This document shows, piece after piece, positions 1 through 9,170 of a stretch of 62,513 bases of DNA. This DNA is from Bacteroidota bacterium. Its GTDB lineage: Bacteria; Bacteroidota; Bacteroidia; Chitinophagales; Saprospiraceae. Made by a program: the position numbers and the translations under genes. The notes below the pieces were generated by a model. It saw nothing but the letters and a program-made list of their open reading frames with translations. It was not told the DNA's origin and searched no databases. The stretch lies in NCBI GenBank assembly GCA_963169325.1, contig CAUJEY010000338.1, positions 1-62,513 on the forward strand, read 5' to 3'. The number at the start of each line of letters is the position of its first letter. Position 1 is the first letter of the stretch.

Positions 1-85
1 TGACGGTTGACGGTGTCACGGGCCGTCTACCGTCCACCGTCTACCGTCTACCGTCCACCGTCAACCGTCCACCGTCTACCGTATC
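1..85. repeat. ACGGTNG heptamer array, partly inverted
   Basis: Degenerate 7-bp words of the form ACGGTNG/CNACCGT. The first ~20 bases carry the words in one orientation and the rest in the other, so the left part can pair with the right part. The array runs into the 3' end of the neighbouring minus-strand gene and provides its TAG stop at 76-78. The same word family recurs at 39117-39150, 53608-53722 and 62431-62489. Confidence 0.85.
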
Positions 86-486
86 ATTACTCCCTTGCGG
101 GCAAGGAGCGGGATTTCGGTGAAATGAATTTCTTCCAGGCTGCCGGGGACGAATACGTATTTTTTATCGTACAAATAATTGTGAAAGGAAAAACTGATCC
201 AGTATTCGTTTGCCAGCCGCAGTACGGATATCGGCACCGGTTCAATTTTTACGGCGCTCATGGGCTCAATTTTTTCCCAAAAATACCGTAGCGTTGTGGT
301 GCGGCGCTGCTCGCCGTCCAATTCCCCGTAGCCGGCCGAGTTGACAATTACGGAGTAGATCGGCTCTGCTTTCAGGTTGATCAGGTAAGTATCCCAAAAG
401 TCCTCGTGATCCTCTTCGTGTTCCATTCGTGGCACCACGGCCACCACTAAGTCTTCTACTTTTCGGATAGGAATGTCTTTCTTCAT
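76..486 (-). CDS. Conserved-looking hypothetical protein, 136 aa
   Basis: I do not recognise a family. The product is a soluble, mixed alpha/beta-looking protein without signal peptide or membrane segment. It has an acidic His/Glu/Asp patch at about residues 23-32 and an aromatic-rich second half. The ATG at 486 is followed directly by a lysine-rich start (MKKDIP). It lies on the same strand as and 13 nt downstream of lipB, so the two are probably cotranscribed. The last codons, Met-Ile-Arg-stop, read into the ACGGTNG word array, which therefore defines the C terminus; the ancestral protein may have ended differently. Real-gene confidence is good because codon use matches the neighbours and the frame is open over its whole length; function is unknown. 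Confidence 0.65.
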   Translation of the reverse strand: MKKDIPIRKVEDLVVAVVPRMEHEEDHEDFWDTYLINLKAEPIYSVIVNSAGYGELDGEQRRTTTLRYFWEKIEPMSAVKIEPVPISVLRLANEYWISFSFHNYLYDKKYVFVPGSLEEIHFTEIPLLARKGVMIR

Positions 487-499
487 TGTGTTTAAAAAT

Positions 500-1273
500 T
501 TAAAAGAGCGCTAATTCACATTCAAATACGTCGCAAAAATGCTTTTTCAGGCGCGCTCCAACTTCCTGTGTGTCCACCGGATGTCCCAGTTCACGTGCCA
601 GTGAGGTAACCGTTTTATCCGGATCGGCGATTCCGCATGGTACAATATAATCAAAATATTTCAGGTCGGTATTTATATTAAAAGCAAATCCATGCAGGGT
701 CACCCAGCGGCTGAGGTGTACGCCGATTGCACAAATTTTCCGGTATTTTTGGTCAAACAAGGCATCCATTTTGCCGGGTGCCGGAATACTTTCCGGGGTA
801 GGGTAGGGCAGTCCCGATGAGGCAGGAGGCAGCCAAACCCCGGTATAATCTTTTATCCGGCAGCTTTCAAGGCCGTAATCGGCCAATGTACGGATAATCA
901 CCTCTTCGATATTGCGTACATACCGGTGTACATCGGTAAAAAAACACTCCAGGTCCAGAATCGGGTAGCCGACAATTTGCCCCGGGCCGTGATAAGTAAT
1001 GTCGCCACCGCGATTAATCGGGTAATATTCAATGCCGCGTTCGGTCAGTTCCGTTTCATTGAGCAAAAGATTATTCATCGAGCCGCTTTTGCCCAGGGTA
1101 TACACCGGCGGATGCTCCACTACTAAAAAATAATGATCTTGTGGAAATGATCCTGCGGGTAAAGTCCTGTTATTGAGTTTATTATCCACCAATGCCCGGT
1201 GCAGAGACGTTTGATAGTCCCATGCCTCCCGGTAACCGAGGTGACCTAAATCCTGGAAACGAACAACTTGCAT
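500..1273 (-). CDS. lipB: Octanoyl-[acyl-carrier-protein]-protein transferase LipB
   Basis: LipB moves the octanoyl group from octanoyl-ACP to the lipoyl domains of 2-oxoacid dehydrogenases and GcvH, the first step of lipoate assembly in the cytoplasm. The family signature is clear: RGGDITYHGPGQ at residues 88-99, KICAIGVH starting at Lys179 (the catalytic Lys position), and VPCG with Cys213 as the expected acyl-thioester cysteine. I start at the ATG at 1273, giving 257 aa and a typical MQVVRFQDLG beginning. The longer open frame to 1372 adds 33 residues that do not resemble the family. The segment around residues 150-170 (proline/serine-rich) is a small insertion between the core motifs. It is divergent from pyrG, with 144 bp between the starts. 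Confidence 0.95.
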   Translation of the reverse strand: MQVVRFQDLGHLGYREAWDYQTSLHRALVDNKLNNRTLPAGSFPQDHYFLVVEHPPVYTLGKSGSMNNLLLNETELTERGIEYYPINRGGDITYHGPGQIVGYPILDLECFFTDVHRYVRNIEEVIIRTLADYGLESCRIKDYTGVWLPPASSGLPYPTPESIPAPGKMDALFDQKYRKICAIGVHLSRWVTLHGFAFNINTDLKYFDYIVPCGIADPDKTVTSLARELGHPVDTQEVGARLKKHFCDVFECELALF

Positions 1274-1360
1274 GGCGGTAAAACAGGTATCGGCCCGGCT
1301 TGTTGACAGGAAAGTGCCGGAAAAAGAATGGCACAAAATTAAAAACTCTGGCAAGCATAG

Positions 1361-3019
<1,659 letters not shown>

Positions 3020-3035
3020 CCAAATGAATAACATG

Positions 3036-3043
3036 TACTTTTG
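3036..3043 (+). promoter_or_regulatory. -7 element upstream of the coiled-coil gene
   Basis: TACTTTTG, exact TAnnTTTG match, 31 nt before the ATG at 3075. It separates this gene transcriptionally from pyrG. Confidence 0.4.
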
Positions 3044-3074
3044 CATTGTCCTTTGACCATCAATTTCGCAAAAC

Positions 3075-3740
3075 ATGTCTACTTTTCTTCGCAAAGCAAT
3101 CGGCTTATTCATTGAGCTCGACGAAGCCCAAGCCGATCAGGCATCCGCATCGGGCGCCCGGTCGGCGGCAGAACAAACGACTGTAAAACAGCCGGCTGCT
3201 CCTGCCAATCAGCCCATATCGCAGGCGGAATTATCCAAATTTGAAAAACACTTCGATCAATTGTTCGAGCAAACCAATTTGCCCGGACCCGACTATTTTG
3301 AGTTTTGGAAAACGATGGAAACACTCGAAGCCCATATTCCGGAAGAAAAAGCGCGTATAAAGGCTGTCTTTGCTTCGTTAAAAATTCAGGGACTGACTAA
3401 AGTGAACCTGATCGATACGGCGACAAAATACAGAGATGCCGTTTTGCTGGACAAAGCCAACTTCGAGTCCGCAGTACAAAGTAAATCGGAGTCGGAAATT
3501 TCCGGACGGGAGGCTTCCATCCAAAAGATGGAAACAGAACGGGAAGATAAGCGACAAACGATCGAAAAATTGCAGCGTGAAATTGAAGAATCCGCCGCAA
3601 AAATTGCTTCTTTGCAGCAGGAGATCGCCGCAGAACGGGAGAAGATCGATAATGCGCAACGGGGATACCTGGCAGCCTGCAATGCAATGGTTTCGAAAAT
3701 TGAAAATGATATTCAGCAATTTCAGCAAATTATAGAATAA
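3075..3740 (+). CDS. Coiled-coil protein, 221 aa, function unknown
   Basis: Cytoplasmic, no signal peptide or membrane helix. Residues 1-50 are low-complexity (Ala/Gln/Pro-rich linker). Residues ~52-130 look like a compact helical domain. Residues ~134-205 form a continuous Glu/Lys/Arg/Gln heptad-patterned coiled coil. The helical-bundle-then-coiled-coil design recalls proteins that partner with PspA/TelA-type membrane-stress systems, but I see no diagnostic motif and do not assign a function. It is followed after 45 bp by a lipoprotein on the same strand, and the two may share a transcript ending at the hairpin at 4268-4305. Confidence 0.75.
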   Translation: MSTFLRKAIGLFIELDEAQADQASASGARSAAEQTTVKQPAAPANQPISQAELSKFEKHFDQLFEQTNLPGPDYFEFWKTMETLEAHIPEEKARIKAVFASLKIQGLTKVNLIDTATKYRDAVLLDKANFESAVQSKSESEISGREASIQKMETEREDKRQTIEKLQREIEESAAKIASLQQEIAAEREKIDNAQRGYLAACNAMVSKIENDIQQFQQIIE

Positions 3741-3785
3741 TCGCTCCCTGAATCTTTTTTTTCACACTTAATAACATTTTTTGCT

Positions 3786-4211
3786 ATGCAAAAACCGTTG
3801 ATTCCCGCACTTTTTTTACTGGCCCTTCTGTCCTTCGGATGTGGCAAATCAACTGATTCCCCGGACAATGCTACGGCTTGGGTGGTCACTTTTTTCAACG
3901 ACAAAGTTGATAAGGACGACGATACCGCCCTTTTTACCGGCTACTCTTTCGACCTGAACGCCGACAATTCCATGGTGATTTATTTGCCCGGCGGCAGCAC
4001 CAAAGCGGCTAAATGGCGGCTTGAAAACAACGACACTCAACTGGTTATTGTGATGGACGATGCTGACATGTTCGCACCGGTCGATGGCCTGGTAGGGCAA
4101 TGGGATGTTCAGGAGTACACGGCCACAAGTATAAAACTGACGGCTAGCACTACGATTGGTACAGTGCCGAACCCAAATCAGGGCGAAAAAGTGGAATTGA
4201 AAAAACAATGA
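3786..4211 (+). CDS. Putative lipoprotein, 141 aa
   Basis: A type II signal peptide is visible: basic MQKP start, hydrophobic core, and lipobox LSFGC with Cys19. The mature part is a small, mostly beta protein with a TAKWRLENNDTQLVIV-like segment followed by GQWDVQEYTATSIKLTAS. This resembles lipocalin-like lipoproteins common in Bacteroidota, in which a W-(R/Y)-L strand pair recurs. The assignment to that fold is an inference. It ends 57 bp before a strong inverted repeat shared with the convergent rpoD gene. A second lipoprotein of similar architecture lies at 45086-45499. Confidence 0.8.
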   Translation: MQKPLIPALFLLALLSFGCGKSTDSPDNATAWVVTFFNDKVDKDDDTALFTGYSFDLNADNSMVIYLPGGSTKAAKWRLENNDTQLVIVMDDADMFAPVDGLVGQWDVQEYTATSIKLTASTTIGTVPNPNQGEKVELKKQ

Positions 4212-4267
4212 GGTTTGTGGTGAGGAAAGTTGAGGCGATATAAGGATTTGAGATCATACCTAAAACA

Positions 4268-4305
4268 AACGGGCTGACTCCAGATATAACTGGAATCAGC
4301 CCGTT
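4268..4305. terminator. Bidirectional terminator hairpin between lipoprotein gene and rpoD
   Basis: 15-bp arms AACGGGCTGACTCCA (4268-4282) and TGGAATCAGCCCGTT (4291-4305) with an 8-nt loop and one G-T pair. A-rich sequence lies on the left and TTTTCAT on the right. It sits between convergent genes and fits a shared intrinsic terminator. Confidence 0.8.
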
Positions 4306-4327
4306 TTCATAAAAAGGCAATAATTAA

Positions 4328-5197
4328 TTAAGCACCCAAATATCCTTTCAATAATTTGCTCCGGCTGGTAGCCCGCAACTTATTGATGGCTTTGTCTTTA
4401 ATCTGACGCACCCGTTCGCGGGTAAGCCCAAATTTTTCGCCGATATCTTCCAGCGACATGGGGTGCTCCACGCCGATGCCGAAGTACAGTTTGATCACGT
4501 CGCACTGACGATCGGTGAGCGTGCTCAGGGAGCGTTCGATTTCCCGGCGCAGCGAGTCGGCATAGTCCAGGTGCTGGTCGGTGCCGGGCATGGAACTGTT
4601 TTCCAGTACGTCGAGCAACGAGTTGTCTTCACCTTCCACAAAGGGCGCATCCATCGAAACGTGGCGGGCGGCCACGCCAAGCGTGGTTTCCACTTCGTCG
4701 GAGGTGATTTCCAGCAGTTCGGCAAGTTCCTCCGGACTGGGTTCGCGCTCGAAAGTTTGTTCCAGTTCTGAGAAGGCTTTGTTGATTTTATTCAGGGAGC
4801 CCACTTTGTTCAGCGGAAGGCGAACGATACGGCTTTGTTCAGCAAGAGCCTGCAGGATGGATTGCCGAATCCACCACACGGCATAAGAAATGAATTTAAA
4901 ACCGCGGGTTTCGTCGAAGCGCTGTGCGGCTTTGATGAGGCCGAGGTTGCCTTCATTGATAAGGTCGGAAAGGCTAAGGCCCTGATTTTGATATTGTTTA
5001 GCAACAGAAACGACGAAGCGCAGGTTGGCTTTGGTCAGTTTTTCAAGGGCAATCTGGTCGCCTTGTTTGATGCGCTTGGCAAGATCTACTTCTTCTTCAG
5101 GGGTAAGGAGGTCCACTTTACCAATTTCCTGCAAATACTTTTCAAGAGACTGGCTCTCGCGATTGGTAATGGACTTCGTAATTTTTAATTGCCTCAT
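4328..5197 (-). CDS. rpoD: Primary RNA polymerase sigma factor (RpoD/SigA type)
   Basis: The housekeeping sigma factor that directs core polymerase to the TTTG/TAnnTTTG promoters seen in this window. At 289 aa it is the short Bacteroidota form that lacks region 1.1. Region 1.2 starts at [16 protein letters not shown]. Regions 2.1-2.4 include LIQEGN-like [14 protein letters not shown] and [17 protein letters not shown]. Region 3 holds [16 protein letters not shown]. Region 4.2 is the helix-turn-helix [19 protein letters not shown] near the C terminus. The gene is monocistronic, with a promoter at 5227-5259 and the terminator at 4268-4305. Confidence 0.97.
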   Translation of the reverse strand: MRQLKITKSITNRESQSLEKYLQEIGKVDLLTPEEEVDLAKRIKQGDQIALEKLTKANLRFVVSVAKQYQNQGLSLSDLINEGNLGLIKAAQRFDETRGFKFISYAVWWIRQSILQALAEQSRIVRLPLNKVGSLNKINKAFSELEQTFEREPSPEELAELLEITSDEVETTLGVAARHVSMDAPFVEGEDNSLLDVLENSSMPGTDQHLDYADSLRREIERSLSTLTDRQCDVIKLYFGIGVEHPMSLEDIGEKFGLTRERVRQIKDKAINKLRATSRSKLLKGYLGA

Positions 5198-5226
5198 GTA
5201 AGAACTATATGTTAAAATTTCGGCCG

Positions 5227-5259
5227 CAAAGGTACAACATCCAAGACGCCGAAGTCAAG
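5227..5259 (-). promoter_or_regulatory. Promoter of rpoD
   Basis: On the minus strand CTTG, a 21-nt spacer, then TACCTTTG. The -7 element is exact and the -33 differs from TTTG by one base. It lies 30-62 nt upstream of the rpoD ATG. Confidence 0.6.
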
Positions 5260-5359
5260 AAATTTGTCAGGAATCGTTGAAACAGCCGGAATATTTTTAA
5301 AAATTATTGTTTAGCGCCTTTTTAAACGCCTGGAATTTAATTTTGTTTAGCGGGGTAAA

Positions 5360-5400
5360 TATTTGTGCGTTGAAAAATAAAATTTTTCAACGCACAAATA
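5360..5400. repeat. 18-bp perfect inverted repeat
   Basis: Arms at 5360-5377 and 5383-5400 (TATTTGTGCGTTGAAAAA and its exact reverse complement) flank a 5-nt loop. It lies in the 289-bp gene-free stretch between the deiminase gene end (5487) and the rpoD start (5197), both minus strand. It probably terminates read-through toward rpoD, but its perfect symmetry would work in both directions. Confidence 0.8.
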
Positions 5401-5446
5401 CGCCGTATTATACGACTGCCTGGCTGAAAAGTCACGCTAACGTAAT

Positions 5447-5475
5447 TCACCGGGTGACTCAAAGTCGCCCGGTGA
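5447..5475 (-). terminator. Stem-loop downstream of the deiminase gene
   Basis: 12-bp arms TCACCGGGTGAC / GTCGCCCGGTGA with one mismatch and a 5-nt loop, 12 nt after the stop codon of the minus-strand gene. No clear T-tract follows, so it may be a 3' stabilising hairpin rather than a full intrinsic terminator. Confidence 0.5.
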
Positions 5476-5486
5476 CTATGCCGTTC

Positions 5487-7319
5487 CTACCGGATAATAA
5501 TTCGTTGCGTCGATATCCGGCCGCCGGAACGCAGTTCGATAAAGTAGGCGCCGGACTGGAACCGCGCGGCATCGAAATAATAGCGCGAAGAGCCGGCAGG
5601 TATTTTACCGTCAAATATTTGATGTACGGCCTGGCCCAGGGTATTGTACACCGTAATTGTTCCCGAAACGGTCCGGTCACTGTGTACCGGCACGCAAGTG
5701 ACCGCAGCGGCGGGATTAGGGAATACTGGCTGGAGTTGAGTGCTGAGCGGTGTGTAGGTGGACACAATCTCCGGTTCCACATAAAATTTCCACCATCCCT
5801 TTGGTGCGGGCATCGGCCTGACACGGGTTCTTTGGCCGCCGTCGGCTTTTGCCTCAATATAGTAGTACACATACTGCCCGCCATTTTGGCGGGGAATATA
5901 ACCTGCCCAGATATTGGCCGTATCGCCCGGGCTGTACGGCGCCATATCCACAAATTGCCAGGCCGCCATCGTGTCGGTGGTATACCATACCCGGCCGCCG
6001 TCAATGCCTTTTCGGTGTTGCAGCAGGGCATGCACCGGATAATTTTGAGGCTCTGAGTCGGTTTGGACGACATCGCGAAGCGGCTGATGTACGATACGAA
6101 GCGGATCGGATACGCCGATTTCTTTCGTGATGCAGTGAATCGCGCCGTCTAAGGTGATGAGGTCGTTGGAGTTGATGCCCACTACGTTGTACCCGGGAAG
6201 GGCTTCTTGCCAAACGCGCAGCGCCGTGGTGTCATACTTCTCTTCATACACTGGAAGCAGCACGGTTTTATTGACAAATACGGCATTAACATACGTCCGG
6301 TAGGACCCGCCGTTATCCGGGTACACATTACCGAAATCGGGGGGCATATCAATCCGGATCACTTTATAAGGGGTGCCGAAGGCGGACAGGTGGTTGTCCA
6401 GGAGATAAGCCAGGTTAGCTTCGATTTGCGGCCCGTCGGCTACATTGTCCGGATATTTCCCCAGCAGGATGGTTTCTTCATCCAGCAGTTTGATATGCAT
6501 GTCGATGTGGTGAATGCAGTCGTAGGCCAACTCGTCGAACTTGATATAACGTTTTATGCCTAAAAACTGCTCCATAACACCGTCGATGCTGGATTCAGAA
6601 TGGTTAGTCGTTCCGTAAATATCGTTGGTATTGCCGCATTCGCCGTTTTTGGACTGGTCGTTGTTCCGGAATACCAATTTGGACGAAAAGCCGGTGCTCA
6701 GGCCGTCCGACATAAAGTTTCCGCCGGTGTTCACCAGGTCGAACGGCGCAGCGGTTGTTGAATAAACTGGAACATCAAGGTGTTCGCCAAGCCTGACAGG
6801 AATAACATCATCGAATGGCCGTTGCCGGTTGTAAATCCAGTCCACGAGGTAAAGGGAGTCAACATCGTTGGCGTACACCGCATTCGGGCCGTAGTCCCTG
6901 ATCCATATTGAGTTGCTGGGGGCGAGTAAAAATTCAACATTTGAAGAAATATCGACATCATTGTCGGTCAGGTAGGTTTTAGCGCCGTCGAGGATGGTCT
7001 GTGTACCGCAGGAAATAATGACCCGGCATTCTTCTCGGGCGGCCCGTACGATTTCAGTTAATATATTCCGTCGGGCATTGGAGGTGGCGTTCCAGGAAAT
7101 GGCGAGCGCCTCCAGTTCCTCCCATTCGGCCATAGCCCGGACAGGGACGCCCGGCGGAGTGGTAAAACCGGACAAGGTGGCCGGCGCAGGTGGCCGTTGT
7201 GCGTAGTATTCTATTTCCTCCTGGGTAGCATACCGGGGCAATTGTATATCTGATTGAGCAAAAAGGCCGCTTGACGGCAACAGCAGTACGAGGAGCGAAA
7301 GGCGTAAATTGTGGACCAT
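5487..7319 (-). CDS. Secreted peptidyl-arginine/agmatine deiminase family protein with T9SS sorting domain
   Basis: PAD_porph-family enzyme, hydrolysing a guanidino group to a ureido group (protein arginine to citrulline, or agmatine to carbamoylputrescine). 610 aa from the ATG at 7319, which gives a clean signal peptide ending LFAQ at residue 22; the longer open frame to 7358 would bury it. Catalytic motifs: IWIRDYGP at 138-145, NTGGNF, HIDMHIK, and the nucleophile Cys396 in AIHCITKEIG. The last ~80 residues form a T9SS type A sorting domain (FPNPAAA, YNTLGQ, SGAYFIEL, QRIIIR). A folded linker lies between. The protein is therefore exported to the surface or medium, where peptide or protein arginine is the likely substrate. 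It is preceded by its own intergenic region and the terminator of the upstream Crp-family gene. Confidence 0.88.
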   Translation of the reverse strand: MVHNLRLSLLVLLLPSSGLFAQSDIQLPRYATQEEIEYYAQRPPAPATLSGFTTPPGVPVRAMAEWEELEALAISWNATSNARRNILTEIVRAAREECRVIISCGTQTILDGAKTYLTDNDVDISSNVEFLLAPSNSIWIRDYGPNAVYANDVDSLYLVDWIYNRQRPFDDVIPVRLGEHLDVPVYSTTAAPFDLVNTGGNFMSDGLSTGFSSKLVFRNNDQSKNGECGNTNDIYGTTNHSESSIDGVMEQFLGIKRYIKFDELAYDCIHHIDMHIKLLDEETILLGKYPDNVADGPQIEANLAYLLDNHLSAFGTPYKVIRIDMPPDFGNVYPDNGGSYRTYVNAVFVNKTVLLPVYEEKYDTTALRVWQEALPGYNVVGINSNDLITLDGAIHCITKEIGVSDPLRIVHQPLRDVVQTDSEPQNYPVHALLQHRKGIDGGRVWYTTDTMAAWQFVDMAPYSPGDTANIWAGYIPRQNGGQYVYYYIEAKADGGQRTRVRPMPAPKGWWKFYVEPEIVSTYTPLSTQLQPVFPNPAAAVTCVPVHSDRTVSGTITVYNTLGQAVHQIFDGKIPAGSSRYYFDAARFQSGAYFIELRSGGRISTQRIIIR

Positions 7320-7418
7320 ATTTTCTGCATTGTATTTATTCCGGTCAAATTTCAGCATTTTATGCTTCTTCGGCCGGAATATTTGCGTTGGGTTTTGTCG
7401 TATATCTTATATAGGTAT

Positions 7419-7451
7419 AAAAAACAAGGCGGCGTGCCATTGCACGCCGCC
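7419..7451 (-). terminator. Intrinsic terminator of the Crp/Fnr-family gene
   Basis: Minus-strand hairpin with 10-bp arms GGCGGCGTGC / GCACGCCGCC (7428-7451) and a 4-nt loop, followed by TTGTTTTTT. It lies 50 nt past the stop codon at 7501. Confidence 0.8.
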
Positions 7452-7500
7452 CGAACAAAACCCATTCTATCGTATGAAGCAAAACTGTTAACCAGTCGAA

Positions 7501-8187
7501 TCAACTTGCCATCGGCAAGGCGTTTAAATCCCGGAAAAGGATTTTTTTGCGGTTGAAATATAAAACATTGGAGCGTTTGAGTTGATTGAGGACGGCGGTT
7601 ACCATCTGGCGGCTGGTGCCGGTCAGATCGGCAATATCCTGGTGGGTCATATTGTGTTTGACCAAAGTTTCAAACCCGATACGTTTTCCCTGCTCGAGGC
7701 CCATTTGATGTAAAAATTCGAGAATGCGGCTTTTGGAATCTTTCAATACCACTTTTTCCAGCTGATTTTCCGTGTAGCGCAAGCGTTCGCCCAAAAAATG
7801 TAACAGCGATTGTGCAAAGGCAAAATTGCGTTTCATTACCGCCAGCAAGGCTTGGACCTCTATTTCAATGACTTCTGCCACGTCTTCCATAGAATAAGCA
7901 AAATCGCGTCGCTGCGGCTCGCCGGTCAGGCAAGACTCACCAAACAGACTTCCGGGACGGACTACATATTTAATGATGTCCTTCTTTTCGGCATGAACCG
8001 CTACCTTCACGGTTCCTTTCAGGAGATAAAATACTTTGTTGGCCGATTGGCCCGGTTTGTAGATCACCTGGTGTTTCGAAAAGGTTTGAACAGAAGCGGT
8101 TTGTTTCAACAGCACATGTTCCTCCGGCGTCAAGACCGCAAAAAGCGGGTGGTTATCAAAAAGTGGCATAGTAATTTTTGTGTTCAT
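7501..8187 (-). CDS. Crp/Fnr-family transcriptional regulator
   Basis: 228 aa. Residues ~10-125 form a cyclic-nucleotide-binding-like beta-roll (LKGTVKV, PGSLFGESCLTGE). A long dimerisation helix occupies ~126-150. Residues ~155-225 form a winged helix with recognition helix around DIADLTGTSRQMVTAVLNQLK. The FGESCLTGE loop keeps the GE pair of the phosphate-binding cassette, but the usual RxAT/S that contacts cAMP reads RRDFAY, so cAMP binding is uncertain. There is no FNR-type Cys cluster. A dyad AACGTG-N5-CACGTT lies 28 bp upstream of the start and is a candidate autoregulatory operator. It is divergent from the ECF sigma gene. Confidence 0.9.
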   Translation of the reverse strand: MNTKITMPLFDNHPLFAVLTPEEHVLLKQTASVQTFSKHQVIYKPGQSANKVFYLLKGTVKVAVHAEKKDIIKYVVRPGSLFGESCLTGEPQRRDFAYSMEDVAEVIEIEVQALLAVMKRNFAFAQSLLHFLGERLRYTENQLEKVVLKDSKSRILEFLHQMGLEQGKRIGFETLVKHNMTHQDIADLTGTSRQMVTAVLNQLKRSNVLYFNRKKILFRDLNALPMAS

Positions 8188-8214
8188 ACTTTGAGCAAGA
8201 GCGAGTAGTAATTG

Positions 8215-8231
8215 AACGTGTCGGTCACGTT
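8215..8231. promoter_or_regulatory. Candidate Crp/Fnr-type operator dyad
   Basis: AACGTG-tcggt-CACGTT, perfect 6-bp arms, in the 285-bp divergent region between the Crp-family regulator and the ECF sigma gene. Its position close to the regulator start suggests autoregulation. Apart from this dyad the interval holds only AT-rich sequence with no further recognised signal. Confidence 0.4.
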
Positions 8232-8472
8232 ATTTGGAAGAAAGACACAACCAGGCTTCAAATCCCCTACGTAACGGGCAAAATATTTTTTTATGAAAGG
8301 ATCGCCGGCAGATAAGGGGGCGGCAGGAAAGGCAAGTATTTAAAGATTATATTTTATAAAGACCGATTAATTTTTTGCTTTTATTTGGAAACGGCACTTG
8401 AAATATTTTTGAAACAAAATAATAATTTTTTGATCGTCAACTAAAGAAATTTGACCCATCGATTTTTCGGGC

Positions 8473-9078
8473 ATGGAATTGACACCAAACATAGCGGAAC
8501 AACAATGGCTGACGGGGCTACGAAACGACGATGAATCGGCGTTGCGGGCTATTTTTGACCGGCATTACCCGCTCTTGCTTGGTGATATCTACCGGCTGAT
8601 TCCGGACGAAGACACCTGTAAAGACCTGGCCCAGGAAGTGTTTGTTGAGCTTTGGCGTAAACGGGCCGAATTGGATATACATACCTCTTTAAGGGCTTAC
8701 TTGCGCCGCGCTGCGATCAACAGGGCCCTGAACCACATAAAAGCCAATAAACGTATCGTACTGGAAGAACCGGAAGACAAGCACTACACCCCGTACGATA
8801 CTGCCAATGAAATCCAGGCGAAAAGCCGCCAGGAGGATCTCGAGCAAGCACTTGCTGACGCCATCGAACGGTTGCCGGAAAAGTGCCGTCAGGTGTTTAC
8901 CCTGAGCCGCTTCGAACATTTGTCGCACCGTGAAATCGCCGAACAACTCGGTATTTCAGTCAAAACTATTGAAAATCAAATCACTAAAGCCATGCGCATG
9001 CTGCGGGAGGCACTACTCAAATATTCCGATTTGTCGCCGGTAATCATTTTAGCGCTAAAAGTCTGCTGGCCGGGATAG
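8473..9078 (+). CDS. ECF sigma-70 factor (FecI-like)
   Basis: 201 aa, regions 2 and 4 only. Region 2 spans ~14-80 (RAIFDRHYPLLLGDIY, DLAQEVFVELW). Region 4 spans ~130-185 (AIERLPEKCRQVFTLSRFEHLSHREIA, with HTH LGISVKTIENQITKAM). It is the first gene of a FecIRA-type cassette, followed after 92 bp by fecR-like and then a TonB receptor with STN domain. In this family the sigma is released by a receptor-to-FecR signal and transcribes the receptor unit. The ATG at 8473 gives the normal N terminus. Confidence 0.93.
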   Translation: MELTPNIAEQQWLTGLRNDDESALRAIFDRHYPLLLGDIYRLIPDEDTCKDLAQEVFVELWRKRAELDIHTSLRAYLRRAAINRALNHIKANKRIVLEEPEDKHYTPYDTANEIQAKSRQEDLEQALADAIERLPEKCRQVFTLSRFEHLSHREIAEQLGISVKTIENQITKAMRMLREALLKYSDLSPVIILALKVCWPG

Positions 9079-9170
9079 GGGGATTTGCAACCGCCATTGT
9101 CTTTAGGGAAACTGTTTTTATACCGCCCGGAAATTCCGACTTGCCCTGGAATACCTGAAAATGCAAAATC

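Noticed and set aside
3109-3687. Minus-strand frames opposite the coiled-coil gene
   Set aside because: Shadows of the coiled-coil coding sequence; the plus-strand frame has promoter, start and heptad pattern.
5307-5486. Possible riboswitch or leader for rpoD
   Set aside because: Only a symmetric hairpin and a terminator-like stem are present; both lie downstream of the deiminase gene and upstream of the rpoD promoter.
5307-6056. 249-codon plus-strand frame
   Set aside because: Shadow of the deiminase gene on the other strand; its start lies in a hairpin and the product has no protein-like hydrophobicity pattern.
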